Shown here piece after piece: positions 9,914 through 19,915 of a stretch of 64,000 bases of DNA; position 1 is the stretch's first letter; each line of letters begins with the position of its first letter. The position numbers and the translations under genes were made by a program. This DNA comes from Hanleya hanleyi. Lineage: Eukaryota; Mollusca; Polyplacophora; Lepidopleurida; Hanleyidae. The DNA lies in assembly GCA_036873755.1 (NCBI GenBank), contig JAVTVY010020408.1:1-64000 (forward strand), given 5' to 3'. The notes below the pieces were generated by a model, which saw only the letters and a program-made list of their open reading frames with translations, ran no database searches and was not told the DNA's origin.

Positions 9914-12141
9914 ATCATGGTTTAAAATCATGCTGATAATCCATTATTTCTTTGTTATTTCAATGATTTTAGAGGTTGATCAAATATATTAGAACAGGAA
10001 GTTGACATCATGGTTCAAAATCATGCTGATAATCCATTATTTCTTTGTTATTTCAATGCTTTTAGAGGTTGATCAAATATATTAGAACAGGAAGTTGACA
10101 TCATGGTTCAAAATCATGCTGATAATCCATTATTTCTTTGTTATTTCAATGATTTTAGAGGATGATCAAATATATTAGAACAGGAAGTTGACATCATGGT
10201 TCAAAATCCTGCTGATAATCCATTATTTCTTTATTATTTCAATGCTTTTAGAGGTTGATCAAATATATTAGAACAGGAAGTTGACATCATGGTTCAAAAT
10301 CATGCTGATAATCCATTATTTCTTTGTTATTTCAATGATTTTAGAGGATGATCAAATATATTAGAACAGGAAGTTGACATCATGGTTCAAAATCAGCTGA
10401 TAATCCATTATTTCTTCATTATTTCAATGATTTTAGAGGTTGATCAAATATATTAGAACAGGAAGTTGACATCATGGTTCAAAATCATGCTGATAATCCA
10501 TTATTTCTTTATTATTTCAATGCTTTTAGAGGTTGATCAAATATATTAGAACAGGAAGTTGACATCATGGTTCAAAATCCTGCTGATAATCCATTATTTC
10601 TTTATTATTTCAATGCTTTTAGAGGTTGATCAAATATATTAGAACAGGAAGTTGACATCATGGTTCAAAATCCTGCTGATAATCCATTATTTCTTTATTA
10701 TTTCAATGCTTTTAGAGGTTGATCAAATATATTAGAACAGGAAGTTGACATCATGGTTCAAAACCATGCTGATAATCCATTATTTCTTTATTATTTCAAT
10801 GCTTTTAGAGGTTGATCAAATATATTAGAACAGGAAGTTGACATCATGGTTCAAAATCATGCTGATAATCCATTATTTCTTTATTATTTCAATGCTTTTA
10901 GAGGTTGATCAAATATATTAGAACAGGAAGTTGACATCATGGTTCAAAATCCTGCTGATAATCCATTATTTCTTTATTATTTCAATGCTTTTAGAGGTTG
11001 ATCAAATATATTAGAACAGGAAGTTGACATCATGGTTCAAAATCATGCTAATAATCCATTATTTCTTTGTTATTTCAATGATTTTAGAGGTTGATCAAAT
11101 ATATTAGAACAGGAAGTTGACATCATGGGTCAAAATCATGCTGATAATCCATTATTTCTTTGTTATTTCAATGATTCTAGAGGTTGATCAAATATATTAG
11201 AACAGGAAGTTGACATCATGGTTCAAAATCATGCTGATAATCCATTATTTCTTTGTTATTTCAATGATTTTAGAGGTTGATCAAATATATTAGAACAGGA
11301 AGTTGACATCATGGGTCAAAATCATGCTGATAATCCATTATTTCTTTGTTATTTCAATGATTTTAGAGGTTGATCAAATATATTAGAACAGGAAGTTGAC
11401 ATCATGGTTCAAAATCATGCTGATAATCCATTATTTCTTTATTATTTCAATGATTTTAGAGGATGATCAAATATATTAGAACAGGAAGTTGACATCATGG
11501 TTCAAAATCATGCTGATAATCCATTATTTCTTTGTTATTTCAATGATTTTAGAGGTTGATCAAATATATTAGAACAGGAAGTTGACATCATGGTTCAAAA
11601 TCATGCTGATAATCCATTATTACTTTATTATTTCAATGATTTTAGAGGATGATCAAATATATTAGAACAGGAAGTTGACATCATGGTTCAAAATCATGCT
11701 GATAATCCATTATTTCTTTGTTATTTGATTTTAGAGGTTGATCAAATATATTAGAACAGGAAGTTGACATCATAGCTGAGGATTTTAGATCAAATACATA
11801 TTAGATAATCCATTATTTCTTTGTTATTTCAATGATTTTAGAGGTTGATCAAATATATTAGAACAGGAAGTTGACATCATGGGTCAAAATCATGCTGATA
11901 ATCCATTATTTCTTTGTTATTTCAATGATTTTAGAGGTTGATCAAATATATTAGAACAGGAAGTTGACATCATGGGTCAAAATCATGCTGATAATCCATT
12001 ATTTCTTTGTTATTTCAATGATTTTAGAGGTTGATCAAATATATTAGAACAGGAAGTTGACATCATGGTTCAAAATCATGCTGATAATCCATTATTTCTT
12101 TGTTATTTCAATGATTTTAGAGGTTGATCAAATATATTAGA
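9914..12141. repeat. 93-bp satellite array, about 24 copies
   Basis: A 93-bp unit beginning AGAGGTTGATCAAATATATT (for example at 9971 and 10064) repeats almost without change. Variants alternate at a few fixed positions: CAATGATTTT/CAATGCTTTT, TTTGTTATTT/TTTATTATTT, ATCATGCTG/ATCCTGCTG and GGTTCAAA/GGGTCAAA. One rearranged unit lies at about 11770-11815. Copies are nearly identical, which indicates recent amplification. There is no coding capacity: stops occur in all frames. Confidence 0.95.
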
Positions 12142-13035
12142 ACCACCAATTGAATGTTGTCCCAAAAATTGATCGGGGTTTGATATGTGACTGATTGTGG
12201 TTTGATACATGTAGGTTAACAAACAAACACACCTCCGAATTAATGGATATACGATTCAAGTTATACCTGACATTTGGTTCCACAGCCTGTATTCATGGTA
12301 TTGGATGTTTATATGACACGTACTGAACTTCGGCTATCCTTAATTGTAGTACATTTTGTTATGTTGTGTGGATATAGTACTGGTTAGCCTGGGGGAGCTT
12401 TAATTTGGGCCTATTCATCTGTAAGGAAAACGCAATAGGTGACTACATGTAGGGAACCATGTTAAACCTGGAAAAGCTACCCGACGAGCTTTATTGCCAC
12501 AGTGTTCCCGGTTTGAAGATCCTTACATTAGGAACTTCCCGTAATTTTGTCAACATGTTTACACTTTGACAATTACAGTATGCCCACTTTCCAGCTACCC
12601 TATCCTACTGGTAGGATAGCAATAGGATTGTACCTTGCTGGTACAGTAGGATGATGGCTGGATCATCCACGGATGATGGTCGGACCATCCACGGATGGTT
12701 TGGGCCGTGAACTGACGTGCCTGCACTATTCTGAGTTTCACTGATAGATTATCATATATGTTTCGACAAGCTATAATCGCATATAATGCGGGTATATTTC
12801 TGATCGATGAGAATAATCTGGAAGAAAGGGGGTTTACGGTACAACATGTATATTCATTGAAAAATATGGATTCATCTGTTCATGAAGTGGTTTGCGTGAA
12901 GATTCGTATATTTATGTGTTCTTGTATTCGTCAATGACCCACAAAGGAATATATATGTGCTGAAAAAAATATTGACACTGTTCAAAGTTCCGCATCATTG
13001 CTATACCGTACTGGCCGAGAAAAATAAATCTAAAG
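12142..13035. other. Spacer between satellites
   Basis: No exon was recognised. Small palindromic words (CATCCACGGATG occurs twice near 12664-12700) and a direct repeat of the GGTAGGATAG type are present. Confidence 0.45.
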
Positions 13036-14390
13036 GCCAAACTGAGTCTCTGGGGACCAGAATGAGGCTCAGGCAACCAAACTGAGGCTCTGGGGATCAT
13101 GAGGCTCAGGGAACCAAACTGAGGCTCCGGGGACCAGAACGAGGCTCTGGAGATCAGAATGAGGCTCAAGGAACCAAACTGAGGCTCTGGGCATCAGAAC
13201 GAGGCTGTGGGGACCAGAATGAGGCTCTGGGAACAAAACTGAGGCTCTGGGAATGAAATGTGGCTCTGGTGACAAAAATGAGGCTCTGAGAACCCAACTG
13301 AGGCTCTGGGGACCAGAATGAGGCCCAGGGAGCAGAAGGAGGCTCAGGGAACCAAACCGAGGCTCTCGGGACAAGAATGAGGCTCAGGGGATGAAAACGA
13401 GGCCCTGGGAATCAAAACGAGGCTCTGGGTGCCAGAATGAGGCTCTGAGGACCAGAATGGGGCTCAGGGAACCAAACTGAGGCTCAGGGATCCAAAATGA
13501 GGCTCTGGGAATCAGAATGAGGCTCTGGGGATGAAAACGAGGCCCTTGGAATCAAAACGAGGCTCTGGGGACCAGAATGAGGCTCTGAGGGCCAGAATGG
13601 GGCTCAGGGAACCAAACTGAGGCTCTGGGGATCAGAATGAGGCTCAGGGAACCAAAATGAGGCTCTGGGGATCAGAATGAGGCTCTGGGGATCAGAATGA
13701 GGCTCAGTATGAAGCTCTGGGACTAGAATGAGGCTCTGAAGGGGCTCAGGGACCCTGAGGCTCTGGGGACCAGAATGAGGCTCAGGGAACCAAACTGAGG
13801 CTCAGGCTCAAACCAATCAGAATGAGGCTCTGGGGATGAAAAAGAGGCCCTGGGAATCAAAACGAGGCTCTGGGGACCAGAATGAGGCTCTGGGAACCAA
13901 ACTGAGGCTCTGGGTGCCAGAATGAGGCTCTGAGGACCAGAATGGGGCTCAGTATGAAGCTCTGGGACTAGAATGAGGCTCTGGAATCAAACTGGGGCTC
14001 TGGGACCAGAATGAGGCTCTGGGGACCAGAATGAGGCTCTGGGGACCAGAATGAAGCTACAGGGAACCAAACTGAGGCTCTGGGGATCAGAATGAGGCTC
14101 AGGGAACCAAACTAAGGCTCTGGGGAGAGAATGAGGCTCAGGGAACCAAACTAAGGCTCTGGGGACCAGAAAGGGGCGTAGGGAACCAACTTAAGGCTCA
14201 GTGAAATAGATTGAGGTTCAGGGAACAAAACTGAGGCCCTGGGCATCAGAATGAGGCTCAGCAGAACAGAATAATGCTTAGGGAACCAAACTGAGGTTCT
14301 GGGGATCAGGACTAGGCTCAGGAAACCCGACGGAGGCTTGGGTATTATTAGGAGGCTCAGTAAACCAAACTGAGGCCCAAGGAATCAGAA
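13036..14390. repeat. GAGGCTCTGGGGACCAGAAT minisatellite, left part
   Basis: Degenerate tandem units of about 20 bp with core GAGGCTCTGGGGACCAGAAT and variants GAGGCTCAGGGAACCAAACT. The two variants alternate irregularly. The array is split by the element at 14391-15894 and resumes at 15895. Open frames across it on the minus strand are periodic artefacts. Confidence 0.9.
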
Positions 14391-15894
14391 CACAGGAAGG
14401 AAGCAATCAGAGATTGCTCAATTGTATGCCCCCCCCCCTTCCACTTTAATCCGACACTGCCCCGCCATTGTTCTGTTCTTTATTGGTTGGTGGAGGCCTA
14501 ATTTGGATAATTATAAAAATTCTGTTTCAGTCACTTTTTTGCCATGCCTCACATAATACATATTCCAAATATCAAGCAACAAGTGATAATACGATGCTTC
14601 GATGCAAGATGGTCGCCAGGGCTTTCGCCAAATCCGAAAATGTGACCTGGTTATGAGACCCACATTCCTTGGGAGTATATTGTGGTGAAATTATGAAGCG
14701 ATCAGTGAATTTTGTACCCAATTCACTGTTTTTGGGGCAATTTCATACTTCAGGACCTATGTTGTCTGCTTTGGAATGTAGAATAACATATAATATAGCC
14801 ATTTTCCTGGTTCAAATCAGTTATGGACTGAGATCCAGCTTGGACAAAGAAATATATTCCATTTACTTAGGTTTAAACAAAGGGCCATACCTCTTGAAAA
14901 TATAACCAAAAACAGAGAAACTTCACTGACCACATATCATGCGTATTTCATACTTGTTCATACAATATTAACCGAGATCCAGCCCTACAAATCCCAATTC
15001 ACAAAGATTTGAAGAAAAAAGGGCCATAACTCTTGAAAATATAGGCGAAATATGGAGAAACTTCACGCTGCACAACTACAGGGCACTGATCACATATCCT
15101 GCAAATTTCATAATTGTTCATACAATATTCTCCGAGATCCGGCCCGGACAAATTCCAATTCACAAAGATTTGAAGAAAAAAGGGCCATAACTCTTGAAAA
15201 TATATGCGAAACGCGAAGAAACTTCACGCTGCACAACTACAGAGCACTAATCACATATCCTGCAAATTTCATAATTGTTCATACAATATTCACCGAGATC
15301 CAGCCCGGACAAGTTCCAATTCACAAAGATTTCAAGAAAAAAGGGCCATAACTCTTGAAAATATATGCGAAACGCGGAGAAAATTCACGCTGCACAACTA
15401 CAGGGCACTGACCACACATCCTGCAAATTTCATAATTGTACATACAATATTAACCGAGATCCAGCCCGGACAAGTCCCAATTCACGGAGAATTCAGGAAC
15501 AAAGGGCCACAACTGTTGAAAATATAGGCGAAACGTGGAGAAACTTTACGCTGCACAACTGTGGGTCATTGACCACATATCATGCAAATTTCATACTTGT
15601 CCATACAATATTAACCAAGATCCAGCCCGGACAAGTCCCATTCACAGAGATTTCAGAAAAAGGGCCATAACTCTTGAAAATTATACCGGAACTCGGAAAA
15701 AGCTCCACGCTGCACACCTACGAGCCACTCGCCACATTCCATGCAAGTTTCGATCCTGTCCATCAAATATTAACCGAGATATTGCCCGGACAAGAAATTC
15801 GGACGGACAGACGGACAGACGGATGGACAGACGGACAGACGGACGGACAAAGCGATCGCTATATGCCCCCCCTCTAGTTAGAGGGGGGGCATAA
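14391..15894 (+). mobile_element. Helentron-like non-autonomous element (family B), copy 1
   Basis: Begins CACAGGAAGG, then a 7-bp hairpin (AGCAATC at 14402, loop AGA), then a C-rich word TATGCCCCCCC that complements the right end. The core contains units of about 160 bp marked by AGGGCCATAACTCTTGAAAA and CACGCTGCACAACTAC. It ends with a GGACGGACAGAC tract and a hairpin at 15864-15889 (arms of 11-12 bp, first arm GCCCCCCCTCTA) followed by ATAA. The flanks read CAGAA before and TGAGAC after, which rejoin to the host minisatellite. Insertion was therefore between A and T with no clear duplication. Copy 2 at 62885 has the same ends. No ORF of functional size is present. Confidence 0.85.
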
Positions 15895-16290
15895 TGAGAC
15901 TCAGGGAATCAGAAGTAGGCTCAGGGAACCAGGATGAGGCTCAAAAAACCAGAGTGAGTCTCCGGGAACCAGGATGAGGCTCAGGGAACCAAATTGAGGC
16001 CCAGGGAACCAGACTGAGACCCAGGAGACCAGAATGAGGCTCAGGGGACCACACTGAGGCTCAGGAGAACAGCTTGAGGTTCAGGGAAATAAAATGTTGC
16101 TCAGGGAACCAGATTGAGGCTCACAGACCAGAGTGGGACCCAGAAGAATAGACCGAGGCTCCGGAAACTAGGGCAAGACTCAGGGGACCAGGGTGGGACA
16201 AGCTCTTTCAGGGGCTGAGGCTTATTCTTAGTATGACCAGAGGCTCAGGGGACCAGATTGAGGCTCAGGAAACCAGAATGAAGCTCAAGG
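15895..16290. repeat. GAGGCTC minisatellite, right part
   Basis: Continuation of the array interrupted at 14390. Units are more diverged here (GAGGCTCAGGGAACCAGATT and relatives) and fade out by about 16290. Confidence 0.85.
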
Positions 16291-16859
16291 CCCCAATGAA
16301 TGAAGGTATTACAGGGTAGCTGCTGTGTATGGGTGCACTATGATTAGCGTGGGGTGATTATCAAGTTAGAGGATAGAGGGCGAGTCATAGACAGCTGGAA
16401 GGCGGGGTGGAGGTGCACCAAACCCTTGGGGTTGGGATTTGGTGGTTAATCATCAGCAAATCTTCAGTTTTACTCAACAAAATATATGTATGCTATCTGA
16501 ATATTTCTTACGTTTTTGTCAGGAAAATGAACTTTCACTCGAATGTTGGTATCTTTGTCTGTGATGTCCTTGTTTTCATACTTGTGGGGTGGATATTGCG
16601 ACTGCCTCTCCTGTAAAAAAAAACATATTTATTACTAAAATGAGAATTTATCAATAAACTATATTGCATACCAGTAAATCCTCCAATAATTCATTCATCC
16701 TGTCAAAATTCAATCACCCCAATTCTGTAGACAAAATTCAATCAGTCGATAACATAAACTTGACCACCCTCTAAAATCATTAAAATAATAAAGGGTTGCT
16801 CTAAGGTGACACTCAATGTTATTTCAATCGAATGGTGACAGCTAGTTCTAGAGGTGGTG

Positions 16860-17012
16860 GAAGCCGGAGTACCTGGAGAGAATTACCGCCCTTTACCATG
16901 TATCTGGCCAACTGTCACACATGCGCCTTCAGGGCCCAAACTCAAGCTGGTTCAGCGGTGTGAGACCAGTGATCACCAGTAAAATGCTGTAGACCACTCC
17001 GCCACCGAGGGC
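16860..17012 (-). repeat. tRNA-derived SINE fragment with GGTACTCCGG-type tail
   Basis: On the minus strand TGGCGGAGTGG (16994-17004) is a good A box. The B-box region is degraded. Further along, at 16866-16900, lies the motif whose minus-strand reading is TCTCCAGGTACTCCGGCTTC, a tail sequence common in invertebrate SINEs. The same tail recurs at 37449-37484, inside the candidate exon 6 of the BEN gene. Confidence 0.55.
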
Positions 17013-17495
17013 CCTTTAAATTATTGGTGACATGCTGGGCATCACTTTTAATTTTAGCAAGGCTGTCACAAAATTAACAATTTGCTCATCATTCTGGAGT
17101 AAAACATCTATTGATATCCCACCTCTTGACACTGGCCAGTCGCTCCAAACATGATCCTGCCAGAGTGTGCTTATTTAACTTGAGGAATTTCACACACTCT
17201 TCATAAAGCTCACTCCCTGGATACGTACTCCCACATAGTAACCACAGTAGATGCCATCCTCTCTCCTCACTCAGTCTGCATGATGATTGTCTGAAAATAA
17301 ACAGGTCAATATTGAAGAGAATGCTTTAAATGCGATTAAACTCACTGAGGTTTTTATTTGGCAGGTCTGGAAAATTGTGTATACATTAAGGAAAAATAAA
17401 CAAATTTCTGATAAATATTCATATATTGTCCGGGGGAATTTCAGCCAAATTAATACTCAAACTATTAGGCTTTAATCTTGTCAGAAAGTAAATGT
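17013..17495. other. Non-coding gap
   Basis: No exon, RNA gene or repeat family was recognised. Short open frames only. Confidence 0.4.
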
Positions 17496-17496
17496 T

Positions 17497-18200
17497 AAAG
17501 GGAGCGTAAACTCTGGTAAACCGTGCATGGCCAGTTAAAGTTTTTTCCTCATAGAATCCAAATCGTGTATCAGATGTTTTTTTACAATTTTTTCAAAGCA
17601 GTACTAAACGTTTTAACTTCGTTACACTGGAACAACATAGAGGCCTCCATGTTTGAAGAATCGTGACGTCAGCGGACACTAATTCTTCTGCCTCTGGAAG
17701 TAAAAACGCGTCAATTGGCAGAGGTGCAGTACATGCAGTATTCGAGACCGTAGCTTACAAACATGAACGAGGATGATAGTGCGATGTGTCGGGATTACCT
17801 GATACATTGTGACAGCCAAATGCAGAGCAGCTCGGCATCGTGGAATATCTGCTAGAATCAGGCTGTATTCTACATCAAAGCTAATCTATAACATTGCCTC
17901 TGTTAGTCGGGAAACGGAGCAGTGCATGAAAACGACCATATGCGGCCATGTTATCTCGACGCAGAGAATGTCCGATGATGTAAGAGATTATTGGCACAAC
18001 TGAATTTCACGCTTTCCCATTGGATAAAAATCCTGCCCAAAATAAACATGGCGGCGCCCCCAAGAAATTCCAAATCACTGTATTTTTTATGTTTGCGTCT
18101 GTTTCAATCATTGAAAAAAAATGAGAAAAAATATTTTGTAATCTATCAGGACTCTTGTATAATTCCCGGTGTGTTTTACCCCAGAGTTTACGTTCCCTTC
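17497..18200. mobile_element. About 704-bp element with AAGGGAGCGTAAACTCTGG ends
   Basis: AAGGGAGCGTAAACTCTGG at the left has an imperfect inverse partner (CCAGAGTTTACGTTCCCTT) at 18182-18200. The left flank is TTA and the right flank CAAAAT, so no certain duplication is visible. An ORF beginning MNEDDSAMCRDYL at 17764 is only about 30 codons long. Treated as a non-autonomous DNA element of unknown superfamily. Confidence 0.55.
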
Positions 18201-19242
18201 AAAATAATTGAGCACATATGCTAAAGTCTGTCCATTTTAATTAGTCGTCCACTCAGGATCTTTTCAAAAATCAGTAGTTAAATCTGCATAAATTTTCTTT
18301 TTGCAGCATGTAGAACAAACTGAACTCTACAAAATGACTACCATTTCTCTGTGATATCGATAATATATCACGCTTGAAATAACTTTGTAATTCTCGCCAT
18401 ATAAAACTCCAGTACATTTGTTTCATGTACCAGGCCTCAATTACATAGAGAGACATCATAATGTATTCATACCCACTGGCAAAGGTCATTGATTCTGTAT
18501 TAAGTAATAACAGGCGGTCCGTTGGAGTGTCGCTTATATCCCATGCCCAGTGAATTGCCAAATGATGAACCGGACACACCTCTATGATCGTACACGGCAT
18601 TGTTGACCTTTGTTCTAGTAAACACGAATACATTATGACGTCTATACAGAATCTCAGTGTTCTCATTTCAAGCCGGTAGCCGCCGGAGCTTTGCCGGCTA
18701 TTTGTTCTATTATCGCGGGGTACTCAGATTATCCCAAGTCATTAATTTACAAATAAACTTTAATAAAGTAATGTACATAATTTCGCTGACATCCTAAGGA
18801 ACGAAGGAATCTGAAATTGGATGTCAACGGACAACAAATGCAGCAAAAAAACGCTCAATCTTTCTGCCGTAACGACATGTCACAATGAGAACCGAAAGGA
18901 TAAAGTTACGTCCATTAATTTACCTGCAAATCCAAATTCCCACGTAAACAGCGCTTTGCACGCGCCGCTACGAGTCTCCTCGAGAAACAGAGCTCTTCGA
19001 TTAGAGCGCAGAGGTATTTTCACAGATACATGTACTATATCTCACGCTGCAAATGCCGCTGAGTGGAGAGCTTATACGCACATGATGAAGTTGTAAGAAG
19101 GGCAGGTCGTCATGTCGGGGAAACAGACATCACTCCTGACATTTGGATTCGGTAACAAATTACCAGGTTTGTATTTTTATGGTATTTGTATCTAGTATAG
19201 TACAAGTCTTGACCAATATCTCAATTTATGCTGTCGAAAATT
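18201..19242. other. Flank of the DIRS element; no gene recognised
   Basis: A 131-codon open frame (18271-18666, minus) resembles nothing I recognise and has no clear splice signals. It is left unassigned. The remainder is AT-rich non-coding sequence. Confidence 0.35.
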
Positions 19243-19434
19243 AAACATTTATAAATAATGTTAGTGTTTGTTACCAAATCAAACCTGTTATCACTTAAAT
19301 GCCAATATCCTCCATTTGGAGATCTCCTGCAAACAAAATTATCTCCCTTGATCGCTGCGTCGATCGTCCGCCAGGTGGCGTGCACTCCGCGCATGTCCAT
19401 CACTCTTTTCCCATGTTGAGCAAGACCTGTTTTG
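19243..19434 (-). repeat. DIRS 3' inverted terminal repeat
   Basis: From 19284 onward (CCTGTTATCACTTAAATGCC) this matches the complement of 25378-25536 with few differences. The outermost 41 bp (19243-19283) are unique to this end and are mirrored in the internal complementary region, as in known DIRS elements. Confidence 0.9.
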
Positions 19435-19481
19435 AGTCAAGGCCGAGCAAAGAGGGGAGGATGGGTTGGGCAAATCAACGT

Positions 19482-19574
19482 TGATAACAGGTTTGATTTG
19501 GTAACAAACACTAACATTATTTATAAATGTTTGATGTTTGTGTCCCAAATCTTCACCTGTTATCACTTAAATGC
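19482..19574. repeat. DIRS internal complementary region (circle-junction template)
   Basis: 19482-19532 is the complement of the left outer end, and 19534-19574 matches the complement of the right outer end. The two halves meet at 19533 with a single extra G. This is the arrangement expected if the region templates the joining of the two element ends into a circle, as proposed for DIRS1. It fixes the element ends at about 19243 and 25558. Confidence 0.9.
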
Positions 19575-19915
19575 CAGACTCCCAACGGAGGAGGTTGGGT
19601 AGCCGGCCTTGTGACTTGCTTTTGGATTAAGCGGAGCACGCCTTGTTCTGATTTTGTAAATCTAATATGCTTAATAATATCCTGATAATTCCCATGTCGT
19701 ATAGAAGCGTAGGGAGCTCAAGGTATTACAAGTAATGCGGCGAGAGGTGGACTCTGTTCCATCGTTTGCTCGCATACTTGGCTAGATAATCAGATGCCAT
19801 CGTGATGCCTTGAAGTCCCTCCGTCTCTGGCATGGTATGTCTTCTATACTTACCGAATTGTCGGGATCTTGCTTGCTTGAGCGGCGCCCCCCCCCCCCTT
19901 TTTTTCTTGATGGAA
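19575..19915. other. DIRS 3' untranslated region
   Basis: Lies between the recombinase stop codon and the internal complementary region. It holds a C-run and T-run at about 19886-19906. No coding sequence is present. Confidence 0.6.

Noticed and set aside
9914..12141. Possible coding repeat in the 93-bp array (length divisible by three)
   Set aside because: All frames contain stops within the unit, such as the TGA in GGTTGATC and GAAGTTGACATC contexts, and no open frame crosses units.
14391..15894. Reading the family B insert as a TA- or TTAA-target DNA transposon
   Set aside because: At both sites the host arrays rejoin without a TA or TTAA duplication. At most an AA dinucleotide is shared.
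18271..18666. 131-codon minus-strand open frame
   Set aside because: No motif was recognised, there is no splice or promoter context, and the length is possible by chance in 64 kb. Left unassigned rather than called a gene.
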